A stretch of DNA of 64,000 nt from JAKFWF01 sp963732635 (GTDB lineage Bacteria; Pseudomonadota; Alphaproteobacteria; Rhizobiales; Hyphomicrobiaceae), in the NCBI GenBank assembly GCA_963732635.1, contig CAVTAL010000033.1:248001-312000 (forward strand), read 5' to 3'. How positions within the stretch are numbered: position 1 is the stretch's first letter; each line of letters opens with the position of its first letter. Positions 54,722-63,156 of this stretch are shown here, piece after piece. The position numbers and the translations under genes were made by a program. Below the pieces are notes generated by a model. It saw only the letters and a list, made by a program, of their open reading frames with translations, made no database searches and was not told where the DNA came from.

Positions 54722-56590
54722 ATGCCGCCGTACCGTTCCCGCACCTCGACCCACGGACGAAACATGGCGGGCGCGCGCGGCCTCTGGCGCGCCACCGGCA
54801 TGAAGGATGGCGATTTCGGCAAGCCGATCATCGCCATCGCCAACTCGTTCACGCAGTTCGTCCCCGGTCACGTGCACCTCATGGATCTCGGCCAGATGGT
54901 GGCGCGCGAGATCGAGAAGGCCGGCGGCGTCGCCAAGGAATTCAACACCATCGCGGTCGACGATGGCATCGCCATGGGCCACGACGGCATGCTTTATTCG
55001 CTGCCCTCGCGCGAGCATATCGCCGATGCGGTCGAGTACATGTGCAACGCCCACTGCGCCGACGCACTGGTTTGCATTTCCAACTGCGACAAGATCACGC
55101 CCGGCATGTTGATGGCCGCCATGCGGCTCAACATCCCGGCGATCTTCGTCTCCGGCGGGCCGATGGAGGCCGGCAAGGTCATCCTCGACGACGGCACCGA
55201 GCGCAAGGCCGATCTCGTCGATGCCATGATCCAGGCTGCCAACCCCAACACGTCGGATGCCGACGTCGAGAAATACGAGCGTTCGTCCTGCCCGACCTGC
55301 GGCTCCTGCTCGGGCATGTTCACCGCCAACTCGATGAACTGTCTCGCCGAGGCGCTCGGCCTCGCGCTGCCCGGCAACGGTTCGGTTCTGGCCACGCACG
55401 CCTTCCGCAAGGAGCTGTTCCTACAGGCCGGCCGCACCATCGTCGAACTCACGCGGCGCTACTACGAGAAGGACGACGTGACCGCCACGCCGCGCGGCAT
55501 CGCCGATTTCCGCACGTTCGAGAATGCCATGACGCTCGACATCGCCATGGGCGGCTCGACCAATACCGTGCTCCACCTCCTGGCCATGGCGCGTGAAGGT
55601 GAAGTGCCGTTCAAGATGGCCGACATCGACCGGCTGAGCCAGAAGGTACCGCACCTGTCGAAGCTCGCTCCTTCGACCTCCGAGTATCACATGGAGGACG
55701 TTCATCGCGCCGGCGGCATCATGGCCCTGATGGGCGAACTCGACCGCATCGGCCTCATCCATCGCGATCGGCCGACGGTGCATTCGAGGACCATCGGCGA
55801 CGCCATCGACCGCTGGGACATCATGCGCAAGCCCGCCGCTGACGTGCAGCGCTTCTTCCGCGCGGCTCCCGGCGGCGTGCGCACCACACAAGCCTTCAGC
55901 ACCGAAAGGCTGTGGGACGATCTCGACACCGACCGCAAGACAGGTTGCATCCGCTCAGGCGAGCACGCCTACAGCCAGGACGGCGGCCTCGCCGTGCTCT
56001 ACGGCAATATCGCGCCCGATGGCTGCATCGTGAAGACCGCTGGCGTGCCAGCCAATTGCCTGACCTTCAGGGGACCGGCGCGGATCTTCGAGAGCCAGGA
56101 TTCGGCGGTGAAGGCGATCCTGTCCAAGAAGGTCGGTGCCGGTGATGTGGTCGTCATCCGCTACGAAGGGCCGCGCGGCGGACCGGGCATGCAGGAAATG
56201 CTTTACCCCACGAGCTACATCAAGAGCATGGGGCTCGGCCAGAAATGCGCGCTGATCACCGACGGCCGCTTCTCCGGCGGATCGTCGGGATTGAGCATCG
56301 GCCACATCTCGCCCGAAGCAGCAAACGGTGGGCCGATCGGCCTGATCGAAGAGGGCGACATCGTCGAAATCGATATCCCGCTGCGCAAGCTCGATCTCGC
56401 GGTCGATGCAGCAACGCTGGCTGAACGCCGCAAGGCCATGGAGGCGCGTGGCACGCAAGCCTGGAAGCCAACCGAGCAGCGACAGCGAATTGTCTCGACG
56501 GCACTGCGCGCCTACGCCGCGTTTGCGTTGTCGGCCTCTGAGGGCGCGGCCCGCGATGTTGATCAGGTTGAACGCCGGCTGAAGTCATAA
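54722..56590 (+). CDS. ilvD: Dihydroxy-acid dehydratase
   Basis: 622 residues, full length for IlvD (about 610). Converts 2,3-dihydroxy-isovalerate to 2-oxoisovalerate in valine, leucine and isoleucine synthesis using an Fe-S cluster and Mg. Cluster cysteines lie in CISNCDKITPGM and CPTCGSCSGMFTANSMNC; GGSTNTVLHLLA and GGPGMQEMLYPTSYIKS are further signatures. Start has AGGAG eight bases upstream. The long-form (E. coli-like, [4Fe-4S]) assignment is likely from length. The sulfurtransferase follows after 47 bases. Confidence 0.95.
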   Translation: MPPYRSRTSTHGRNMAGARGLWRATGMKDGDFGKPIIAIANSFTQFVPGHVHLMDLGQMVAREIEKAGGVAKEFNTIAVDDGIAMGHDGMLYSLPSREHIADAVEYMCNAHCADALVCISNCDKITPGMLMAAMRLNIPAIFVSGGPMEAGKVILDDGTERKADLVDAMIQAANPNTSDADVEKYERSSCPTCGSCSGMFTANSMNCLAEALGLALPGNGSVLATHAFRKELFLQAGRTIVELTRRYYEKDDVTATPRGIADFRTFENAMTLDIAMGGSTNTVLHLLAMAREGEVPFKMADIDRLSQKVPHLSKLAPSTSEYHMEDVHRAGGIMALMGELDRIGLIHRDRPTVHSRTIGDAIDRWDIMRKPAADVQRFFRAAPGGVRTTQAFSTERLWDDLDTDRKTGCIRSGEHAYSQDGGLAVLYGNIAPDGCIVKTAGVPANCLTFRGPARIFESQDSAVKAILSKKVGAGDVVVIRYEGPRGGPGMQEMLYPTSYIKSMGLGQKCALITDGRFSGGSSGLSIGHISPEAANGGPIGLIEEGDIVEIDIPLRKLDLAVDAATLAERRKAMEARGTQAWKPTEQRQRIVSTALRAYAAFALSASEGAARDVDQVERRLKS

Positions 56591-56637
56591 GCGGCACTTG
56601 ACGGCCCGCGGATCACCGGAGTTCAAAGGAGACAACG

Positions 56638-57522
56638 ATGCGCGATCCCAATGCACTCATCTCGACTGAATCACTCTCGGCGTTACTCGGCCAACCCAAC
56701 GTGCACGTTTACGACTGCACGACCTATCTCAACCCCGCACCGCCCGGCGTCGACGAGCCCTATCTGCCGGAGCCGGGCGTGCGCACATTTCGGGAAGCGC
56801 ACATACCCGGTGCCGACTTCCTCGACCTGCAAGGTGAATTCTCCGACAACAGCCAACGTCCGCGCTTCATGATGCCGAAGGACGCCATCCAGTTGGAAGC
56901 AGCGTTCTCGCGTCATGGCATCGGCGAAGGCGTCCGCGTCGTACTCTACAGCGTTGGCACCATGATGTGGTCGACGCGGTTCTGGTGGATGCTCCGCTCG
57001 CTGGGTTTCGATAACGCCGCAGTGCTCGACGGTGGCTTCGACAAGTGGAAGGCGGAAGGGCGGCCGACCGAAGCCGGCGACGCCAAAGGCTATGCGCCCG
57101 CTTCATTCAAGGCACGCCCACGGACCGGCATGTTCGTCGACCAGCATGCGGTGAAAGCAGCAATCGGCATGTCGGACGCGGTCACCGTAAATGCGCTCGG
57201 CCCACAGTTTCATGCCGGTATCGAGCCCAGCCGCTATGGACGGGCGGGCCGCATCCCTGGCAGTGTTAACGTATCGGCGGCGACACTCGTCGATCCGGCC
57301 AGCAAGTGCTTCATCAACCTCGCCGATGCCGCCGCCAAGCTCGAGGCGAAAGGCGTGTCCAAGGATAAGCAGGTTGTTTGCTATTGCGGCGGCGGCATCT
57401 CGGCCACCATCGACCTCTTCCTGATGCATCAACTGGGCTACGACAACCTCTCGCTCTATGACGCCTCGATGGGGGAATGGGCCAGAGACCCGGCCCTGCC
57501 GATCGAAACAGATCGCGCCTAG
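56638..57522 (+). CDS. Sulfurtransferase, two rhodanese domains (3-mercaptopyruvate/thiosulfate type)
   Basis: 294 residues. An inactive N-terminal rhodanese domain (CTTYLNPAPPG, REAHIPGADFLDLQ, VVLYSVGTMMWSTRFWWMLR) is followed by an active one with the persulfide Cys C250 in YCGGGISAT. The loop lacks the basic residue of thiosulfate-specific CRKGVT loops and matches neither textbook consensus well. It transfers sulfane sulfur to cyanide, thiols or thioredoxin. AAAGGAG lies upstream of the start. Confidence 0.85.
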   Translation: MRDPNALISTESLSALLGQPNVHVYDCTTYLNPAPPGVDEPYLPEPGVRTFREAHIPGADFLDLQGEFSDNSQRPRFMMPKDAIQLEAAFSRHGIGEGVRVVLYSVGTMMWSTRFWWMLRSLGFDNAAVLDGGFDKWKAEGRPTEAGDAKGYAPASFKARPRTGMFVDQHAVKAAIGMSDAVTVNALGPQFHAGIEPSRYGRAGRIPGSVNVSAATLVDPASKCFINLADAAAKLEAKGVSKDKQVVCYCGGGISATIDLFLMHQLGYDNLSLYDASMGEWARDPALPIETDRA

Positions 57523-57609
57523 GCACGAGCCAAATACGGCCGGGCAGATCCCGGTTGACTGCCACCGATCGGCATTGCTCGATTTGAGCAGCCCCAGGCA
57601 GAATCTTGG

Positions 57610-57798
57610 TCACTGCTTCGGAGCTCTGACAGGTTTCTCCTGGGCAGCCGTCAAGCCATTGAAGATTTCGACGATTTCCTTGCCGGTCATTCCCTTGATC
57701 TGCGGCCCAGTTGTGAGCCACGCATCTGAAATCATGGGGTCAGCAAACTCGATGACAGCATCGTCCTCGGCCCGCGTGATGCGCAACTGATCCTTCAC
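57610..57798 (-). CDS. Small hypothetical protein (62 aa)
   Basis: Starts with GTG at 57798. The sequence DQLRITRAEDDAVIEFADP and IKGMTGKEIVEIFNGL has a good protein-like pattern: beta strand, beta strand, helix, then a basic tail. Rhizobial genomes contain similar short proteins, but no function is known to me and the ribosome site is weak. Convergent with the sulfurtransferase. Confidence 0.55.
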   Translation of the reverse strand: MKDQLRITRAEDDAVIEFADPMISDAWLTTGPQIKGMTGKEIVEIFNGLTAAQEKPVRAPKQ

Positions 57799-58071
57799 AG
57801 ACGGAAATGGTCCATCTTACGAGTGGACGGCTTCGCTGGGCACTCACTGACAATGAAGGGGCAGTGCAAATAGCCCCGCCACAGTAGTTTAACCGTCGAT
57901 TCTCTCGACGCCCTCGATGGCGACATCCTTCGAGCAGGCAGACACACTCCCGCAATCACAAGCGACCTTACAAGAAGCTGACGGACTGCGTCAGGCAGGC
58001 GAAACCCGCCGCCCGATACATTCTGATTATCAGACCCCGCAGCGTCGCTGCTGCCCGAACGGGAGCCAACT

Positions 58072-58674
58072 ATGCAAGGCACGAACAAACGGTTCGACAA
58101 TGTGACCATTGCTCTGCACTGGCTGATCGGGATCGGCATCATTGTTGTTTCGGTCGCCGAACTCGTCCGCGGCGAATGGCCGAAGGGCCATTTCGTCCGT
58201 GAAGGGCTGAAGGCGCTGCACAATCCGGTCGGCACCGTCATCTTCGCGCTGATCGTGTTTAGGGTCGCCTGGCGCTTCGCACATCGGGCTCCGACCATGC
58301 CGGTCGACATGCTGGGCTGGGAAAAGGCTGCGGCCAAACTTACGCATATTGCGCTCTATGTCTTGATGCTGGCTATTCCGGTGGCAGGCATCGTCTACAC
58401 CTTTGCACGCGGTCGACCGATCGATTTCGGCCTCTTTCAGATCGCCTTTCCGCTCAACAGCGCGATTTCACCTGCAGCGACCAAATCGCTGAAATCGATT
58501 CACGAATGGCTCGGACAAGCTGTTCTCGGCGTCGCATTCCTCCATGCCGTGGCAGCGCTTTGGCACCACTACGTACGCAAGGACGGAGTGATGCTCCGAA
58601 TGCTTCCGAGTAGAAATCCGGCAGCCGTCGAGGTCGCCGAGACTGTGGCGGCAACTCATAGCAGCGGCACCTAG
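58072..58674 (+). CDS. Cytochrome b561-family protein
   Basis: 200 residues, four membrane helices, dihaem b-type cytochrome of the bacterial b561/YceJ class. Haem-ligand candidates are H16 (ALHWLIG), H50 (ALHNPVG), H144 (IHEWLG) and H158 (FLHAVAAL). It moves electrons across the inner membrane, for example from quinol to periplasmic acceptors. The next gene starts 46 bases on in the same direction, so it may share the operon of the adenylation enzyme. Confidence 0.85.
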   Translation: MQGTNKRFDNVTIALHWLIGIGIIVVSVAELVRGEWPKGHFVREGLKALHNPVGTVIFALIVFRVAWRFAHRAPTMPVDMLGWEKAAAKLTHIALYVLMLAIPVAGIVYTFARGRPIDFGLFQIAFPLNSAISPAATKSLKSIHEWLGQAVLGVAFLHAVAALWHHYVRKDGVMLRMLPSRNPAAVEVAETVAATHSSGT

Positions 58675-58720
58675 GAACGATCTGGCTGTGCAATCAAAAA
58701 AACAAGTGCGGAGGAAGCCG

Positions 58721-60371
58721 ATGACCTTGGCCACAAAGACTGAAGCATTGGACCAGCAGGTGCTGATCGATGCCCATGCGTTGCATGCCGGATTTGTCCG
58801 TCAAGCGTATCTTACTCCCGGTAATGACGCCTTGGTGGTTGCTGATCGCACGTTTACCTATGCCGAGGCCGACGATATGGCCCGACGTCTGGCGGCGGGA
58901 CTTCTCGAGGCAGTCGGCCACCGTCCCCGCCGCGTCGCAATATTCGGCGCGCGCAGCGCGGTATCATACTTGGGAGCACTAGGAGCTTTGCTGGCTGGCG
59001 CCGCATTTGTGCCGCTCAACCCGAAGTTCCCGATCGCGCGTACCCGCGCCATGCTCGAGCAGGCGGACGTGGACGCCATTATCGTCGATGCCCATGCACT
59101 GCCGCAATTGCACGAGGTCCTGCGGGGACTGGACCGGACGCCGGCGCTGTTGCTGCCTGCGACCGATGCCAGCACCCTCGCCCGGCGATGGCCTGGCGCG
59201 GTCCTTGATTGCCGCGATCTGGCAAATTTGCAGCCATTGTCGCTGCTGCCAACCGTCACAGCCGATGACCTCGCGTACTTGCTGTTCACTTCTGGCAGCA
59301 CCGGTGTCCCGAGCGGTGTGCCTATCACGCATGGCAATGTCCGCGCCTTTCTCGATGTCAACGCACAGCGATATCAACTCGGCTCGCAGGATCGTGTCAG
59401 CCAGACTTTCGATCAGACGTTCGACCTTTCAGTGTTTGACCTATTCATGGCCTGGGATGCTGGCGCTTGCGTGTGTGCCATGCAGCCGATCGAATTGCTG
59501 GCGCCGTTCAAGTTCCTGCAGCAGCACCGCATCACGGTCTGGTTCTCGGTGCCATCGGTGGCGGCCCTGTTGATCAAGCGCGGCGCACTCAAGCCCGGCA
59601 GCATGCCAACGCTTGCGCTGGAGCCTGTTCTGCGGCGAGGGCCTGCCGAAGGCCACGGCGGAAGCCTGGCAGAAGGCGGCGCCAAACTCGATCGTTGAGA
59701 ACCTCTATGGGCCGACCGAACTGACGATCGCCTGTGCCGCCTACCGCTGGAATCCGGTGAAATCGCCAGCGGAATGTGTGAACGATCTGGTGCCGATCGG
59801 CGACGTGTATACGGGGCTTGATTGGATAATCGTCGACGAGGAACTGGTTCCGGTGGGGCCGGGCGCAATCGGCGAACTTTGCGTCGCCGGCGCCCAGACA
59901 TCGCCGGGTTACTGGCACAATGCCGAGCGGACGGCGCAACGGTTCTTCGACCGCATCCAGTCGAATGGATGCATAGCGCGATACCACCGCACGGGCGACC
60001 TCGTTGCCCGCCGCGATGGTGGTTTGGTCTATCTCGGCCGCCGCGATGCCCAGATCAAGGTTGGCGGCCATCGCATCGAACTTGGCGAAATCGAAGGTGT
60101 ACTGCGTCGCGGTGGCAGCGTCGAAGCGGTGGCGCTGGCTTGGCCGTGCGAGCAGCAGCCGGATCATATCGTAGCGATCGTCTCGGGAGCGTCGAATATG
60201 CCGCAACTCGAGGCCGCGGCACGGCAGTCGTTGCCAAACTACATGGTGCCGCGCGCCATCCATACCATTGCCGAGATGCCGCTCAATGCCAATTCGAAGA
60301 TTGATCGAAAGGCGCTGCGCCAATGGCTAGCATCGCGCCCAGTGGCTGAACTCACCCGGCTGGCCGGCTGA
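58721..60371 (+). pseudogene. Stand-alone amino-acid adenylation enzyme, frameshifted
   Basis: Frame from ATG 58721 (GAGGAA upstream) carries A3 LLFTSGSTGVPSG (187-199) and A4 FDLSVFDLF, whose Asp aligns with the GrsA D235 that binds an amino group, so an amino acid is the likely substrate. At 59613-59614 an extra T breaks the frame. Deleting it gives PTLRWSLFCGEGLPK and continues to A5 NLYGPTE, A7 YHRTGDL, A8 GRRDAQIKVGGHRIELGEIE and A10 NANSKIDRKAL, stop 60371; 549 residues in all. A3 has Ser where Lys is usual (GVPSG). It probably loads the carrier domain encoded next. Confidence 0.8.
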
Positions 60372-60425
60372 CCCTTCATACGACATCGACCATCCACGCC
60401 CTTCCCTGTCTCAATTGAGCTCCAG

Positions 60426-61847
60426 ATGAAATCGATCGAAGCCTTTGTCGCCAATGCTCTCGGCATCCCGACCGCCCGGATTACCGACGATCTCGCCTAC
60501 CAGTCGATCGTCGAGTGGGATTCGTTCGCTCACGTTCAGATGATGCTCGCGCTTGAGCAGAAATTGGATGTCGAGATCACCAATGAACTGATGATCGAGC
60601 TCGATTCGATCCGGGCCATCAAGGCCTATGCCAGCCGCTTGAAATCAAGTGCTGCGGCGGCTGCACCAGCACGCGACACGGCAAATGTCGATCGTCACCA
60701 TCGCGCAGTAGAAATCCACCGTGGACTGAGCGGCATCCACTTCGATCACAGTTCGATCACCTTCATCGACGGCGAAGCAGGGCGTCTTGAGTATCGTGGC
60801 TATGAAGTTAATGCTTTGGCCGAGGGCGCTTCATTCGAGGAAGCGGTATGGCTGCTGCTGTGCGGCGAATTGCCGACCGCCAGAGATCTGGCACAGATCA
60901 GACGCGATCTGGCCCGCGCGCGGGTGCTGCCGCAACAGGTACTAACCATCATCGAGGCGTTGAAGTCGGCGCATCCAATGGTGGCGCTGCGGACGGTCGT
61001 ATCGGCGCTCGCGACCTATGAAAGTGGCGGTGGCGAAGCCGACGCCGCAACGGGCATTCGCCTGATCGGCCAGGTGCCGGCCGTCATTGCCGCGCACCAT
61101 GCCCTTCGCAATGGCCGGGTGCCGTTGCAGCCGGACCCAGCACGATCGCACGCCGACGATTTCCTGCGCATGTTGCTCGGTCACGAACCGCAGCCGGAAC
61201 TGTCCCGTTTGGTCGATCAAGATCTGATTGTCCACGCCGACCACAGCTCGAATGCATCGGCATTTGCCGCCCGCGTTGCGATCAGCGCCGGTGCCGATCC
61301 ACACGCCGCCATCACCGCGGCTTTAGCAACATTCGCCGGCCCCCTGCACGGCGGCGCAGTGGAAGCCGTACTGCACCAGATCGACCGGATCGGCGGGCCG
61401 GAGCGGGCTGCAGCGTTCGTAAGGGATTTGCAAAGCCAAAATCAGCCGGTGATGGGCTTCGGCCACCGCGTATATCGCACCGAGGATCCGCGCGTCCGTC
61501 ACTTCAGGGCCACCGCGCAGGCGATGAGCCGGAGACACGGCGACACGCGGGACTTCGAAACCGTCGAGGCACTGGTCGCGGCCATGAAGCCGTTCGCGCG
61601 TCTCGGCATCGGCCCCAACGTCGACCTATATGCCGGTCTCGTCTACCGACTGATGCGCCTTCCGGATGATCTCGCAACTGCGATTTTCGCCGCTGGCCGC
61701 ATGCCCGGCTGGATCGCCCAGGCACTGGAGCAGAAGTCCAACAACATTCTCATACGCCCGTTGCTGCAGTATGCCGGCAAACCAAGTAGGCCCTTCGTGC
61801 CGCTCGCCGAGCGCGCGAATTGGCCGGACACCGTCATCGCGGCGTAG
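60426..61847 (+). CDS. Acyl-carrier-protein / citrate-synthase fusion protein
   Basis: 473 residues. Residues 1-75 are a carrier domain with the phosphopantetheine Ser S33 in VEWDSFAHVQMMLALEQK, close to E. coli ACP S36. After an Ala/Pro linker (75-92) comes a whole citrate synthase starting VEIHRGLSGIHFDHSSITFI. Catalytic residues are kept: H273 (HADHSSNAS), H308 (GPLHGGA) and D400 (GPNVDLYAG). Oxaloacetate-binding arginines R348 (GHRVY), R425 (GRMPGW) and R444 (LIRP) are also present. Residue 312 is Val where Asn is usual (GGANE). It likely condenses a carrier-bound acyl or aminoacyl group with a 2-oxo acid. Confidence 0.9.
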   Translation: MKSIEAFVANALGIPTARITDDLAYQSIVEWDSFAHVQMMLALEQKLDVEITNELMIELDSIRAIKAYASRLKSSAAAAAPARDTANVDRHHRAVEIHRGLSGIHFDHSSITFIDGEAGRLEYRGYEVNALAEGASFEEAVWLLLCGELPTARDLAQIRRDLARARVLPQQVLTIIEALKSAHPMVALRTVVSALATYESGGGEADAATGIRLIGQVPAVIAAHHALRNGRVPLQPDPARSHADDFLRMLLGHEPQPELSRLVDQDLIVHADHSSNASAFAARVAISAGADPHAAITAALATFAGPLHGGAVEAVLHQIDRIGGPERAAAFVRDLQSQNQPVMGFGHRVYRTEDPRVRHFRATAQAMSRRHGDTRDFETVEALVAAMKPFARLGIGPNVDLYAGLVYRLMRLPDDLATAIFAAGRMPGWIAQALEQKSNNILIRPLLQYAGKPSRPFVPLAERANWPDTVIAA

Positions 61848-61866
61848 CCCGGATCAGTACGTCGAC

Positions 61867-63156
61867 ATGGCAAACCTATTGCAACGATCCGGATTGCCGC
61901 CAGCCGGATTGTGGTTCCTGGCCGGCACATTTGCCAGCAACATCGGCAACGGCATGCACACGCTGGCTGCCGGCGCCTTACTCTATCAGGAGACCGGCAC
62001 GATTGCCGCGTTCGGCGTGGTTGTTGCGGTCGAGCAGGCTGCGACATTCCTGATGCAATTGGTGGCAGGACCAACCGCTGACGGCGGCGATCCCCGGCGT
62101 ACGGCACTCGCAGCGGAATTGGTGCGTGGCGTTTGTGTGTGCGCCATTGCCCTCATGCTGGCGGCCGATCTAGCCAATGCGATGGCATTGATCCTGGCCA
62201 TGACCGTGGTCATTCGTATCGTTCACACCTTCCATCGTGCTGGAACGTTTGCCTTGACGCCGGCGCTGGTCCCGTCCGGCGATCTCGCCCGCTTGAACAG
62301 CTGGTTCAGTGCGTGCCAGCAGGGCGGACAGCTCGTTGGGCTCGGCGTCACCGGCTTCATCGTGTTGCGTTGGGGGCCGCCCGCGGCATTCTTCATCAAC
62401 GGACTGACATTTCTGCTATCGGCTGCAACCCTGGCCGCGATAAAGGCGCCGGTGGCAGCCATCGCCGTCGAAAACGATGGGTCGGAGAAAGCGCATTGGC
62501 GGCGGATGGTGTCCAGCTGGAGAGAGTTTGGCGTCGTACTGCGGCAGGATGTTAAACTCCTCGAATTGATCGTCGTCAGCGCCGCCGACAACGTCTCGCT
62601 GATCCTGTTCAACTTGGTACTGGCACCAGTCGTTGCCGAGCGATTCGACGCCGATCCCTACCGGCTCTCACTGATCGCGGGCGGCTTCGCCTTGGGCGCC
62701 ATGGCGGCCTCGGCGATCGTCTTGACCACCGCGGAACGCCTCGGCTCATCGCGAAATGCGGTGCTGCTCGGACTGGCTGGCCAGATGCTTTGCTTCGTTG
62801 GCATGTGGCGGCTTGAACAATCGGCGGCAATGCTACTGTTCGCCATCGGGCTTGGCATCTTCAATACGGTCTCCTGGACGATGGCGGTGACCATGGTGCA
62901 GATCCAGGCACCCGCCGCGATCCGGGGACGTTTGGCGATGGCCCGCAATGCCATGACGGCGGCCATCGTCTCACCGCTAGTCCTAGTCGTTTCCGTCGTC
63001 TCGCATGTCTGGTCGAATTCGGCCGCGCTTCTGGTGTGCGCAGTGGTCTGCCAGATGTTCCTGCTGCTGGCACTGGCAGCGGCTATGCCCGGCTGGCGAG
63101 ACTTCGGTCGCAAGCCGCCGGTGTCGACGGCGCACAAGAAGCGTAGCTCGCCATGA
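61867..63156 (+). CDS. MFS exporter (EntS/MFS_3-like)
   Basis: 429 residues from ATG 61867, 19 bases after the fusion gene. Twelve membrane segments. The first half (FLAGTFASNIGNGMHTLAAG, LYQETGTIAAFGVVVAVEQA) and the TM4-5 region (RIVHTFHRAGTFALTPALVP, then LNSWFSACQQGGQLVG) are characteristic of EntS-type exporters of enterobactin and related small molecules. It probably secretes the product of the cluster. Its TGA overlaps the next ATG (ATGA), so expression is coupled. Confidence 0.85.
   Translation: MANLLQRSGLPPAGLWFLAGTFASNIGNGMHTLAAGALLYQETGTIAAFGVVVAVEQAATFLMQLVAGPTADGGDPRRTALAAELVRGVCVCAIALMLAADLANAMALILAMTVVIRIVHTFHRAGTFALTPALVPSGDLARLNSWFSACQQGGQLVGLGVTGFIVLRWGPPAAFFINGLTFLLSAATLAAIKAPVAAIAVENDGSEKAHWRRMVSSWREFGVVLRQDVKLLELIVVSAADNVSLILFNLVLAPVVAERFDADPYRLSLIAGGFALGAMAASAIVLTTAERLGSSRNAVLLGLAGQMLCFVGMWRLEQSAAMLLFAIGLGIFNTVSWTMAVTMVQIQAPAAIRGRLAMARNAMTAAIVSPLVLVVSVVSHVWSNSAALLVCAVVCQMFLLLALAAAMPGWRDFGRKPPVSTAHKKRSSP

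Noticed and set aside
54151..55596. 481-codon plus-strand frame overlapping ilvD
   Set aside because: Arg/His-rich frame in a different phase of ilvD; not protein-like.
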